This document shows, one piece after another, positions 9,391 through 17,186 of a stretch of 64,000 nt of DNA (positions within the stretch are counted from its first letter, which is position 1; every line of letters starts with the position of its first letter). Below the pieces are notes generated by a model. That model worked only from the letters and a program-made list of their open reading frames with translations. It was not told the DNA's origin and did no database searches. Both the position numbers and the translations under genes were made by a program. The DNA lies in NCBI RefSeq assembly GCF_031583065.1, contig NZ_CP134053.1:372001-436000 (forward strand), given 5' to 3'. The DNA is from Streptomyces sp. CGMCC 4.7035. GTDB taxonomy: Bacteria; Actinomycetota; Actinomycetes; Streptomycetales; Streptomycetaceae.

Positions 9391-10596
9391 GTGACGGTGT
9401 GGGACGACCTGGTGGGTCAGGAGAAGGTGAGCGAGCAGCTCGGCGCGGCTGCCCGTGACGCCGACGCCCTGGTCACCGCGGCCGCCGTCGGCGCCCCGCC
9501 GCCCGAGGCGTCGAAGATGACGCACGCCTGGTTGTTCACGGGCCCGCCCGGTGCGGGGCGTACGCAGGCGGCGCGCGCGTTCGCCGCGGCGCTCCAGTGC
9601 GTGAGCCCCGACCGCGCACTCGGCGGTGCCCCGGGCTGCGGCTTCTGCGACGGCTGTCACACGGCGCTGATCGGCACGCACGCGGACGTGACCACGGTCG
9701 CCGCCGTGGGCACGCAGATCCTCGCCGACGACATGCGCGACACCGTCCGCAAGTCGTTCACATCCCCGGCGAACGGCCGCTGGCAGGTGATCCTCGTCGA
9801 GGACGCCGAGCGGCTGAACGAGAAGTCGGCCAACGCGGTCCTGAAGGCGGTGGAGGAGCCCGCTCCTCGTACGGTGTGGCTGCTGTGCGCCCCCTCCCTG
9901 GAGGACGTCCTGCCGACGATCCGCTCCCGTTGCCGCCACCTGAACCTGCGCACGCCCTCCGTGGAGGCGGTGGCGGACATGCTCGTGCGGCGCGACGGCA
10001 TCGAGCCGGAGGTCGCGGCCGCCGCCGCCCGCGCCACCCAGGGCCACGTCGACCGCGCCCGCCGTCTGGCCACGGACGAGCGGGCCCGTGCACGCCGGGC
10101 CGCCGTGCTGAAACTGCCGCTCCGCGTCGACGACATCGGTGGCTGTCTCCGCGCCGCCCAGGAGCTGGTCGACGCGGCCACGGAGGACTCCAAGCAGCTC
10201 GCGGAGGAGCTGGACACCAAGGAGACGGAGGAGCTGAAGGCGGCGCTCGGCGCGGTGCAGGGTGGCCGGATGCCGCGCGGCACCGCGGGCGTCATGAAGG
10301 ATCTGGAGGACAAGCAGAAGCGCCGGAGAACGCGCACGCAGCGCGACAGCCTGGACCTGGCCCTCACCGATCTCACGGGGTTCTACCGCGACGTCCTCGC
10401 CCTCCAGCTCGGTTCCCGTGTCGCCCTCGCCAATACGGACGTGGAGGACGCCCTGGAGCGCCTGGCCCGGGGCAGTGCGCCCGAGTCCACGCTCCGCCGC
10501 ATCGAGGCGATCGCCGCCTGCCGGGACGCCCTGGACCGCAATGTGGCTCCGCTACTGGCGGTGGAGGCGATGACGATGGCATTGCGGGCGGGCTGA
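9391..10596 (+). CDS. holB: DNA polymerase III subunit delta'
   Basis: Clamp-loader subunit of 401 residues, an AAA+ protein that helps load the beta clamp. The GTG start at 9391 follows a GGAAGGGCGGGG ribosome site and gives the family-typical beginning VTVWDDLVGQ; the in-frame ATG at 9352 is less likely. A Walker A-like GPPGAGRT is followed by a zinc module (CVSPDRALGGAPGC, then CDGCHTALIGTH) and then VILVEDAERLNEKSANAVLK, the Walker B and sensor region. It lies just downstream of tmk, as in many bacteria. Confidence 0.93.
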   Translation: MTVWDDLVGQEKVSEQLGAAARDADALVTAAAVGAPPPEASKMTHAWLFTGPPGAGRTQAARAFAAALQCVSPDRALGGAPGCGFCDGCHTALIGTHADVTTVAAVGTQILADDMRDTVRKSFTSPANGRWQVILVEDAERLNEKSANAVLKAVEEPAPRTVWLLCAPSLEDVLPTIRSRCRHLNLRTPSVEAVADMLVRRDGIEPEVAAAAARATQGHVDRARRLATDERARARRAAVLKLPLRVDDIGGCLRAAQELVDAATEDSKQLAEELDTKETEELKAALGAVQGGRMPRGTAGVMKDLEDKQKRRRTRTQRDSLDLALTDLTGFYRDVLALQLGSRVALANTDVEDALERLARGSAPESTLRRIEAIAACRDALDRNVAPLLAVEAMTMALRAG

Positions 10597-10727
10597 CGAG
10601 GTGCGCCATGGGGACGGAGCGCCCTCTTGAGAGGGAAGCGACTCGCGATGGATTGACCGACTCACTCGTACGAGGCGCATGCGCCACTGATAGTGAGCGA
10701 TCCGTCGCGCAGGGTTACGCTCACGGG

Positions 10728-12359
10728 ATGTACACCAGGCGCCCTCCCGGACCGTCCCACCGCCCCCGCCGTCCTCGTCCACCGCGCACCCCCCGCTTCC
10801 TGCGTCCGCCCCATGTGATGCGCATGGGCGGCACGCTGCTCGCCACCGCCGCGCTGTTCGTCTCGGCCTGCTCCTCCGGGGGTTCGACGACGGCGACCGC
10901 GGACACGGTGCTGCCCGCACTGCCCCACTCCACACCGTCGGCGCTGGCCCCGTACTACGCGCAGAAGCTGACCTGGCGCAGCTGCGGTGTCGCCGGCTTC
11001 GAGTGCGCCACGATGAAGGCACCGCGCGACTACGCCAAGCCGGCCTCGGGCGACGTCAAGCTGGCCGTCGCCCGCAAGAAGGCCACGGGCCGGGGCAAGC
11101 CCCTCGGCTCGCTGCTCGTGAACCCGGGCGGGCCGGGCGGCTCGGCGATCGGCTACCTGCAGCAGTACGCGGGTGTCGGCTACCCGGCGGAGGTCCGCGC
11201 CCGCTACGACATGGTCGCCGTCGACCCGCGCGGCGTGGCCCGCAGCGAGCCCATCGAATGCCTCACCGGCCGCCAGATGGACGCGTACACGCAGGCCGAC
11301 ACGACCCCCGACGACCAGAAGGAGACGAACCAACTGGTCGACGCCTACAAAGAGTTCGCGGAAGGCTGCGGAAAGCGCTCGCCCGACCTGCTGCGCCATG
11401 TCTCCACGGTGGAGGCGGCCCGTGACATGGACATCCTCCGCGCGGCGCTGGGCGACCGGAAGCTGAATTACGTGGGTGCGTCCTACGGGACGTTCCTCGG
11501 GGCGACGTATGCGGGGCTGTTCCCGGACCGGGTCGGCCGGATGGTGCTGGACGGTGCGATGGACCCGTCCCTGTCCGCCCTCAAGCTCAATGAGGACCAG
11601 ACGTCGGGCTTCGAGACGGCGTTCCAGTCCTTCGCGAAGGACTGCGTCCGGCAGTCGGACTGCCCGCTAGGCGGCCGGGGCACCTCGCCGGCGAAGGTCG
11701 GCGACAACCTGAAGGCGTTCTTCAAGAAGCTGGACGCGTCCCCCATCCCGACGGGCGACGCGGACGGCCGCAAGCTCGGTGAGGCCCTGGCCACGACCGG
11801 GGTGATCGCGGCGATGTACGACCAGTCGTCCTGGCCCCAGCTGCGTGAGGCGCTGACCTCGGCGATGCGGCACAAGGACGGCGCCGGGCTGCTCGCCCTG
11901 TCGGACAGCTATTACGAGCGGGAGGGGGGCGGCAAGTACTCGAACCTGATGTTCGCCAACGCGGCCGTGAACTGTCTGGACCTGCCGCCGGCGTTCGCGT
12001 CCCCGGAGCAGGTGGAGAAGGCGCTCCCGGCGTTCGAGAAGGCGTCGCCGGTGTTCGGAGAGGGGTTGGCCTGGGCCTCGCTGAACTGCGGGTACTGGCC
12101 GGTGAAGGCGACCGGGCAGCCGCACCGCATCGAGGCGAAGGGGGCGGTGCCCATCGTGGTGGTGGGTACGACCCGCGACCCGGCGACCCCGTACCGCTGG
12201 GCGCGGGCTCTCGCCTCCCAACTCTCCTCCGGCAGGCTCCTCACCTTCGACGGCGACGGCCACACGGCGTACGGCCGCGGCAGCAAGTGCATCGACTCGG
12301 CGATCAACGAGTACCTGCTCCGGGGCACCCCGCCGGCGGAGGGAAAGCGCTGCTCGTAG
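10728..12359 (+). CDS. Secreted alpha/beta hydrolase (tripeptidyl aminopeptidase-like)
   Basis: About 543 residues. A basic N-terminus is followed by a hydrophobic segment ending in the lipobox-like FVSAC, so it is probably exported and perhaps lipid-anchored. The mature part is a serine hydrolase of the S33/TAP type. It has an oxyanion region NPGGPGGS, the nucleophile Ser252 in GASYGTFLG, a C-terminal TAP-like domain with the acidic residue in VVGTTRDPATP, and the histidine in DGDGHTAYG. Such enzymes trim N-terminal tripeptides from secreted proteins; the real substrate is unknown. A good hairpin follows the stop. Confidence 0.85.
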   Translation: MYTRRPPGPSHRPRRPRPPRTPRFLRPPHVMRMGGTLLATAALFVSACSSGGSTTATADTVLPALPHSTPSALAPYYAQKLTWRSCGVAGFECATMKAPRDYAKPASGDVKLAVARKKATGRGKPLGSLLVNPGGPGGSAIGYLQQYAGVGYPAEVRARYDMVAVDPRGVARSEPIECLTGRQMDAYTQADTTPDDQKETNQLVDAYKEFAEGCGKRSPDLLRHVSTVEAARDMDILRAALGDRKLNYVGASYGTFLGATYAGLFPDRVGRMVLDGAMDPSLSALKLNEDQTSGFETAFQSFAKDCVRQSDCPLGGRGTSPAKVGDNLKAFFKKLDASPIPTGDADGRKLGEALATTGVIAAMYDQSSWPQLREALTSAMRHKDGAGLLALSDSYYEREGGGKYSNLMFANAAVNCLDLPPAFASPEQVEKALPAFEKASPVFGEGLAWASLNCGYWPVKATGQPHRIEAKGAVPIVVVGTTRDPATPYRWARALASQLSSGRLLTFDGDGHTAYGRGSKCIDSAINEYLLRGTPPAEGKRCS

Positions 12360-12368
12360 GTGCTGCGG

Positions 12369-12399
12369 CACACCCCGGAGGCACCGCTTCCGGGGTGTG
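12369..12399 (+). terminator. Hairpin after hydrolase gene
   Basis: Perfect 11-bp inverted repeat CACACCCCGGA / TCCGGGGTGTG with a 9-base loop, 10 bases after the hydrolase stop. Confidence 0.6.
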
Positions 12400-12467
12400 G
12401 TCAGAGCACCCCCGGAATCTGTGTAGACTTACCGACGTTGCTGATCGCACCATAGTGCGGACAGCGT

Positions 12468-12541
12468 GCCGCCTTAGCTCAGATGGCCAGAGCAACGCAC
12501 TCGTAATGCGTAGGTCTCGGGTTCGAATCCCGAAGGCGGCT
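12468..12541 (+). tRNA. tRNA-Thr(CGT)
   Basis: A 74-base cloverleaf: acceptor GCCGCCT / AGGCGGC with discriminator T, D-arm AGCTCAGATGGCCAGAGC, anticodon arm ACGCA-CTCGTAA-TGCGT giving anticodon CGT (Thr), and T-arm TCGGG-TTCGAAT-CCCGA. CCA is not encoded. Everything from the anticodon loop to the 3' end lies within the 45-bp repeat shared with position 29847, so the mobile element restored an intact tRNA when it inserted. Confidence 0.95.
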
Positions 12542-12544
12542 CCG
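12500..12544 (+). repeat. attL: 45-bp direct repeat overlapping tRNA-Thr
   Basis: The 45 bases from the anticodon loop of tRNA-Thr to 3 bases past its end are identical to 29847-29891. This is the core region for integrase-mediated recombination. Confidence 0.9.
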
Positions 12545-12546
12545 GC

Positions 12547-12582
12547 AAAGGCCAGGTCACATAGCCCGTGACCTGGCCTTTT
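12547..12582 (+). terminator. tRNA-Thr terminator carried by the element
   Basis: Stem AAAGGCCAGGTCAC / GTGACCTGGCCTTTT. It resembles the hairpin after the right repeat (29895-29931), with a shared AGGTCA...TGACCT core, ATAG loop start and GTTGCTCG after it. Confidence 0.65.
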
Positions 12583-12633
12583 GTGTTGCTCGGGGCATGA
12601 CGCGTCACACGGCCGGGGAGCCGCGAGATGGCT

Positions 12634-12656
12634 TGCGTGAGCGATGCGTGAGCGGA
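12634..12656 (+). repeat. Left inner 23-bp repeat (candidate integrase arm site)
   Basis: A 23-bp sequence containing GCGTGAGCG twice, 11 bases apart. It is identical to 29710-29732 near the other end. The two copies lie just inside the two att repeats, as arm-type integrase or excisionase sites would. Confidence 0.6.
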
Positions 12657-12669
12657 GCGGGCCGGTGCC

Positions 12670-14271
12670 CTACTTCCTGGGCTTCTTCCGCTTGTCCTTC
12701 TTCTTGGCCCTGGCCTCGGCTTTCGCCTTGTCCTTGGCCTTCTTGGCGGCCTTACGGGCCTCCTCCGCCGCGGTCTTCCGCTGAAGCGGGACCAGCTTGG
12801 CGGTGGCCTCGGCCGCGTTCTTGCCGACCTGCGGCAGGACGCTCTGGTAAATGTCCCGCGTGATCCGGGTGTCGCTGTGCCCGAGCGTGTCCGACACGAT
12901 CTTCACGTCGATGCCGGCGGCGAGCATGAGCGTGGCCGCGCCGTGGCGGAGGTCGTGCAGCCGGATCGGCGGGAGCCCGGAGGCGGCGACGAGGCGCTCG
13001 AAGAGGTCGGTCACCTTGCCCGGATGGAGCCAGGAGGCGTCTTCCTGGGTGAAGACCATGCCTGTCTCGACCCAGGCTGATCCCCACTCCTCGCGGTCCG
13101 CGTCCTGCTGTTCGCGGTGTCGCTTCAGGACGCTGACGGTGTCGTCGTCGAGCGCGACCACGCGGAAGCCGCTGTCCGTCTTGGGCTCGGAGGTCTCGAC
13201 CTCCCACCCGTCCTGGACGAGCTGGGCGGAGACGGTCAGGGAGTGGTCATCGAGGTTGGTCTCCGACCAGGGCTGCCCGCATGCCTCGCCCCGCCGCAGG
13301 CCGCGGAAGGCGATCAGGTGCCACATCGCGTACAGCCGGTCGTCCGCGACGAAGTCGAGGAATGTGCCGGTCTGTTCGGGCGTCCAGACCATCACGGGCG
13401 AGGGCTTCTCGCCCGTCTGCTCCCACTTGGCGACCCGCGCGTCCGTCCACACCAGAGCCTTTGGCTTGCGCACGGGGTCGAGTTCGACGTGCGCGGCCGG
13501 GTTGAAGGTGAGGATCTGCTGGCCGATCGCGTCGTTCAGCGCGGCCCGCAGCGTGGCCTTGATGCGCAGCCGCGTGGCCGGGCCGGTCACACGCCGGAAC
13601 GGGGGCATGGCGTCGATCGCCGTCTTCATCGCCTTGCGGCGGGCGCGGTTGTCCGTGCCCTTCCACGGCACGGTGGCCAGCTCCTCGACTGCGGCCCGGC
13701 GCTGGGCGTTTTGCTCCAGGATCTCGGCGTTGGCGTCGGCGATGGCCGTGAACATGTCGCTGAGGTGGCTCACGCGCAGGCGGTCGAGGCGGTGGTGGCC
13801 GATCCGGGGCTTCAAGTGGAAGCGGATATCGGTCTCGTAGCGGTTGAGTCCCGACTTGCGGATGCGCTTGCCGTCGAGCCATCGGTCGAGCCACTCACTG
13901 ACGGTCAGGCGGCCGATCAGGTCCTGACCGGACTTCAGGCGCCGCCGGGTCTCCTCGACATCCGGCAGCGGCGACTTCTCGTCGCCGACCTCCTCCAGCA
14001 TGGCGGCGATCAGCGCCATGCCCTCGGGGTCGTCGGTGTCGGCGAGGCCGAGCAGGGCGCGCACGTGGTCGAGGTCGGCCTGGGCCGCCTTGAGGGACTC
14101 GTAGCCGGCGCGGCTGAAGGAGCGGCGGGTGCCGTCTTCGCGGGGCGGGAGCTCCTGGCGTATGGAGTACGAGCCGTGCTTGCGGCTGGAGAGCTTGGGG
14201 CATTTCTTGCCGAGCGGCTTGCCGGTGTGGGGGTCGCGGCAGTAGCAGCGGCGGTGGGTGGAACCCTTCAA
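12670..14271 (-). CDS. int: Site-specific tyrosine integrase
   Basis: Tyrosine recombinase of 533 residues that integrates and excises the element at tRNA-Thr. The N-terminal Cys/His-rich stretch (RRCYCRDPHTGKPLGKKC) is common in actinobacterial integrases. A SAM-like core-binding domain lies at about 120-290 and the catalytic domain at about 295-490. Catalytic residues can be read as Arg326 (GLRRGEA), Lys364, His439 and Arg442 (LHDLRHG), His465 (LGHS) and nucleophile Tyr475 (DIYQS). A lysine-rich tail follows. Its ATG overlaps the stop of the upstream XRE gene (ATGA), so the two are translationally coupled. The gene end is about 125 bases from attL. Confidence 0.95.
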   Translation of the reverse strand: MKGSTHRRCYCRDPHTGKPLGKKCPKLSSRKHGSYSIRQELPPREDGTRRSFSRAGYESLKAAQADLDHVRALLGLADTDDPEGMALIAAMLEEVGDEKSPLPDVEETRRRLKSGQDLIGRLTVSEWLDRWLDGKRIRKSGLNRYETDIRFHLKPRIGHHRLDRLRVSHLSDMFTAIADANAEILEQNAQRRAAVEELATVPWKGTDNRARRKAMKTAIDAMPPFRRVTGPATRLRIKATLRAALNDAIGQQILTFNPAAHVELDPVRKPKALVWTDARVAKWEQTGEKPSPVMVWTPEQTGTFLDFVADDRLYAMWHLIAFRGLRRGEACGQPWSETNLDDHSLTVSAQLVQDGWEVETSEPKTDSGFRVVALDDDTVSVLKRHREQQDADREEWGSAWVETGMVFTQEDASWLHPGKVTDLFERLVAASGLPPIRLHDLRHGAATLMLAAGIDVKIVSDTLGHSDTRITRDIYQSVLPQVGKNAAEATAKLVPLQRKTAAEEARKAAKKAKDKAKAEARAKKKDKRKKPRK

Positions 14272-14948
14272 AGATCATTCTCCTCGGTGGTGTCGCCGAC
14301 GTGCGGGTCGACGTCGGCGAGTTCGGGCGGCAGCAGGGGTGGCGTGCCGCCGTCTTCGCGGATGAAGGCGCGGGCGCTGCGGAGCCGGTACTTGGCTTCC
14401 AACACCCGTTCGGCGTAGTCGGCTTGGGCGAGTACGGCTTCCTCGCGTTCGGCCTGGTTGGGTGCCGTCTCGGCTTTCCAGCGCTCGTGCTTCTCGCCTT
14501 TCAGAGCAGCCAGGGCGGCGCGCTGGTGGCGGACGTGGGCGCGGAAGGAACGGAGCATGTCGTCTTCCATGCCGAAGTCCTCCCTGTCGCCGGTGAACCA
14601 GCGCATGGCGTCCCAGGTCGGTTCGGAGTCCTGCAGGGGAAGGCGCTGGACTCTGTCGACGTAGCCCACGGGGTACAGCAGGCAGATCGGGTAGGTCCGC
14701 AGTGCTTCGGCGAGGACGAGGACCTCGACCAGGGGCAGGGTCGCGCGGCGTCCGGACTCCATGTTGGCGATCACGTTGCGCGGGATCGGGTAGCCGATCT
14801 CCTCGCATCTGTCGGCCAGGTCCTGGGCGCTCATGCGCAGCTCCTTCCTTCGTCTACGGACCTCAGCGGCCACGGTGGCCATCACCTGGTCGGCCCACTC
14901 GGGGACGTCGTCCTCGTCCCTTCCAGCATCGAAACCGTGTTGTGTCAT
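14268..14948 (-). CDS. XRE-family regulator coupled to integrase
   Basis: 226 residues. The helix-turn-helix domain at about 25-90 (RRRRKELRMSAQDLADRCEE...IPRNVIANMESGRRA) is of the Cro/CI type. The C-terminal part, rich in Glu, Arg and Trp, has no recognised fold. It overlaps the integrase gene by 4 bases and is transcribed divergently from the excisionase-like gene. A 6-bp inverted repeat spans its own start codon. This is the usual place for a repressor that controls integration, excision and transfer, and that role is inferred. Confidence 0.8.
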   Translation of the reverse strand: MTQHGFDAGRDEDDVPEWADQVMATVAAEVRRRRKELRMSAQDLADRCEEIGYPIPRNVIANMESGRRATLPLVEVLVLAEALRTYPICLLYPVGYVDRVQRLPLQDSEPTWDAMRWFTGDREDFGMEDDMLRSFRAHVRHQRAALAALKGEKHERWKAETAPNQAEREEAVLAQADYAERVLEAKYRLRSARAFIREDGGTPPLLPPELADVDPHVGDTTEENDL

Positions 14949-14956
14949 GGCAACAC
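14937..14956. promoter_or_regulatory. Inverted repeat over the XRE start codon
   Basis: GTGTTG and CAACAC arms, 8 bases apart, cover the ATG of the XRE gene and lie in the intergenic gap before the excisionase-like gene. It is a possible autoregulatory operator. Confidence 0.35.
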
Positions 14957-15043
14957 ATTAGCTCGCTCATGATGGTTGGTGATCGCCTGGAGCCGGACGT
15001 GGTGCCGCGTTCGCCGAGGGCTCAGTCATGAACGGAGCACTGG

Positions 15044-15274
15044 ATGCGCAACAACGAGAGCGCCGAGCAGCCCAAGGGCATGACGCGGGAGGAGCTGCTG
15101 GCCCTGCCCGCCGCCGTTGACCTGGACACTGGAAACCGGGCGCTGGGTCTGGGGCGGAGCAAGGGCTACGAGCTGGCCAAGCGCGGCGCGTACCCGTGCA
15201 AGGTCCTGCGGCTGGGCAAGGCGTACCGCGTCGTGACCGCAGACCTGTTGAACCTGCTCGGCCTGGCCGCATGA
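15044..15274 (+). CDS. xis: Excisionase-like helix-turn-helix protein
   Basis: 76 residues with a single winged-helix-like DNA-binding motif (ALGLGRSKGYELAKRGAYPCKVLRLGKAYRVVTADLL split over residues about 34-72), as in excisionase/MerR-like small proteins encoded next to actinobacterial integrases. The ATG at 15044 follows a GAACGGAGC ribosome site. It is divergent from the XRE-integrase operon. It probably directs the integrase toward excision; it could instead be a transcription factor. Confidence 0.75.
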   Translation: MRNNESAEQPKGMTREELLALPAAVDLDTGNRALGLGRSKGYELAKRGAYPCKVLRLGKAYRVVTADLLNLLGLAA

Positions 15275-15387
15275 CCGCGTGTGCCCATAGCAGACGCTTC
15301 TGCGCTGAGCTGACACAGAAACGCTGGACTGTGGCCAGGCGTGGACGTACTGTCCGTGGTCCCTCGCCCCGGCCAAGGAAGCGAGAA

Positions 15388-15415
15388 AGCCCCCGGCGGG
15401 CCAACGCCGGAGGCT
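15388..15415 (+). terminator. Hairpin between xis and the ATPase gene
   Basis: Inverted repeat AGCCCCCGGCG / CGCCGGAGGCT with one mismatch, in the 227-base gap. It may end or attenuate the xis transcript. Nothing else is evident in this gap. Confidence 0.4.
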
Positions 15416-15501
15416 CAGCACACTCCACTGCCCGCATTCCAACGAACGACCTGCGCGACCCGGGCCTGCATGCCCGAAGCCGCCGGATAAGGAGCTGCCC
15501 T

Positions 15502-16794
15502 GTGCAACCTACGACACCCGAGCCGCATTCCGCAGCCGGCAAGGCGGTATGGCCGACGGTCGCGGTGCCTGGCAAGCCCGGCCACCACGCGCCCGAAGCC
15601 GCCCCGGTTGCCGACGACAGGGCACCGGACCCGATACCGGCGGATCAGCCCGCCGAGGAGGCGGTGCCGGACCCAGAGCCGACAACGTACGGCTCCGAGC
15701 TGTTGAACGAACTACGTGCACAGATAGCCCGGTTCGTGATCCTGCCCTCACCGGAGGCGCTGGACGCGGTCACGCTGTGGGTGGCGGCGACGCACCTGCA
15801 GCCCGCGTGGCAACACGCCCCGCGCCTGGCGGTGGTCGGACCGGCGAAGCGGTGCGGTAAGTCACGGCTCCTGGACGTGCTCACCGAGACGGTCCACGAG
15901 CCGATGCTCACCATCAACACCACCCCTGCGGCGGTCTTCCGCTCCATCACTACCGACGAACCGCCCACCCTGCTCGTGGACGAGGCCGACACCATCTTCG
16001 GCACCCCGAAGATGGCGGAGAAGAACGAGGAGATGCGCGGCCTGCTCAACGCCGGTCACCAGCGCAACCGCTATGTCACCCGCGTCGTCGGCAACGACCA
16101 CACGCCCCACAAGTTCGCCACCTTCGCCATGGCCGCCCTGGCCGGGATCGGCGACCTTCCCGACACGATCATGGACCGGTCCGTGGTCATCCGCATGCGC
16201 CGCCGGGCCGAGGGCGAGCACGTCAAGCCCTTCCGCTCCCGCCGCGACATCCCAGCCCTCCACGACCTGCGCGACCGCATCGCCGCATGGGCCAGGCCCC
16301 TTCTCGATGAGGCCGCCGACCTGGAACCGGAGATGCCGGTGGAGGACCGGGCCGCCGACACCTGGGAACCCCTGGTGATCGTCGCCGACCTCGCCGCCGG
16401 GCCCTGGCCCCGCCTCGTCCGCGCGGCATGCGCGCAGATGGTCACCGACGAGGCCCAGGCCGAGGAGGACCACCCCAGCGGAGCGCGGATCCTGGCCGAC
16501 ATCCGCCGGGTCTTCGTCGCCCAGCGCGAGGTCGACAGCCTCTCCACGGACGAGCTCCTCCACCACCTGCGCCAAGACCCGGAAAGCCCTTGGGCGGAGT
16601 GGGGGCGCAGCGGGCTGAGCCCCCGTGACCTCGGCTCAATGTTGCGCGACTTCGGCATCAAGTCCGGCAACGTCCGCCTCGCCGACGGCACCCAGCGCAA
16701 GGGTTACACGCGCAACAAGTTCCTCGACGCGTGGCGCCGTTACTGCCCGACCGTCCACCCGGTTTACGCCGAGCCCGCCCGCAGCGAGGGCTGA
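15502..16794 (+). CDS. DUF3631 P-loop ATPase (candidate replication protein)
   Basis: 430 residues. The GTG start at 15502 follows an AAGGAG ribosome site; the open frame runs further upstream, but only this start has a ribosome site. A Pro/Ala-rich N-terminus of about 60 residues precedes an ATPase core with Walker A GPAKRCGKSRLLD and Walker B TLLVDEADTIF. The DUF3631 C-terminal half follows, ending in SPRDLGSMLRDFGIKSGN...KGYTRNKF. Members of this family occur in phages and integrative elements of actinomycetes and are presumed to act in element replication. The iteron-rich stretch just downstream fits that, but a direct role is not shown by sequence. Confidence 0.8.
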   Translation: MQPTTPEPHSAAGKAVWPTVAVPGKPGHHAPEAAPVADDRAPDPIPADQPAEEAVPDPEPTTYGSELLNELRAQIARFVILPSPEALDAVTLWVAATHLQPAWQHAPRLAVVGPAKRCGKSRLLDVLTETVHEPMLTINTTPAAVFRSITTDEPPTLLVDEADTIFGTPKMAEKNEEMRGLLNAGHQRNRYVTRVVGNDHTPHKFATFAMAALAGIGDLPDTIMDRSVVIRMRRRAEGEHVKPFRSRRDIPALHDLRDRIAAWARPLLDEAADLEPEMPVEDRAADTWEPLVIVADLAAGPWPRLVRAACAQMVTDEAQAEEDHPSGARILADIRRVFVAQREVDSLSTDELLHHLRQDPESPWAEWGRSGLSPRDLGSMLRDFGIKSGNVRLADGTQRKGYTRNKFLDAWRRYCPTVHPVYAEPARSEG

Positions 16795-16813
16795 GACCCC
16801 GCCCTGCCCCCGG

Positions 16814-17159
16814 TTGCCGTCCTTGCCGTCCCTGCCGTAATGGCGCAGGTCAAACGGCATGAGGGCAAGACGGCAGCCGGGGCCAAGACGGCAACACGAT
16901 CATGACCGTCGTGCTGCCCGCCAGGACGCCGCCCAGATCCGTCTTGTGGCGTCCCGGGCGTCCCCGCCGTATCGGCGCAGGTCACGGCGCACGCCGCCGG
17001 GACGGAAGACGGATTCGATCCGTCGACGCCCATCGAGCCGCAGCCCTCACGGCCTATGCGGGCCGCCGAGACGCGACGGCACCGCCAAGACGGAACGCCG
17101 ACGCCCCTGCCGTACCGGCTCTGACCTGCGCTTGCAACGGCCAAGACGGCAAAGACGGA
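16814..17159. repeat. Iteron-like non-coding region (candidate ori or oriT)
   Basis: A 392-base gap without a convincing gene. TTGCCGTC occurs at 16814 and 16823, with its inverse GACGGCAA or CAAGACGGCA at 16866, 16884 and 17142. GCGCAGGTCA occurs at 16843 and 16975 and inverted (TGACCTGCGC) at 17122. The last two thirds are low in start codons and dense in GACG/CGTC steps. Such clustered direct and inverted short repeats next to an ATPase and transfer genes suggest an origin of replication or transfer. Confidence 0.45.
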
Positions 17160-17186
17160 CCACGCCACCACCGCAGGAGACCCCGC

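Noticed and set aside
10632..10645. CCCTCTTGAGAGGG operator before the hydrolase gene
   Set aside because: A short 6-bp inverted repeat of a kind expected by chance in this composition; no second copy or linked regulator seen.
15196..15501. Longer N-terminus for the DUF3631 ATPase
   Set aside because: The upstream frame overlaps xis and a hairpin; only GTG 15502 has a ribosome site.
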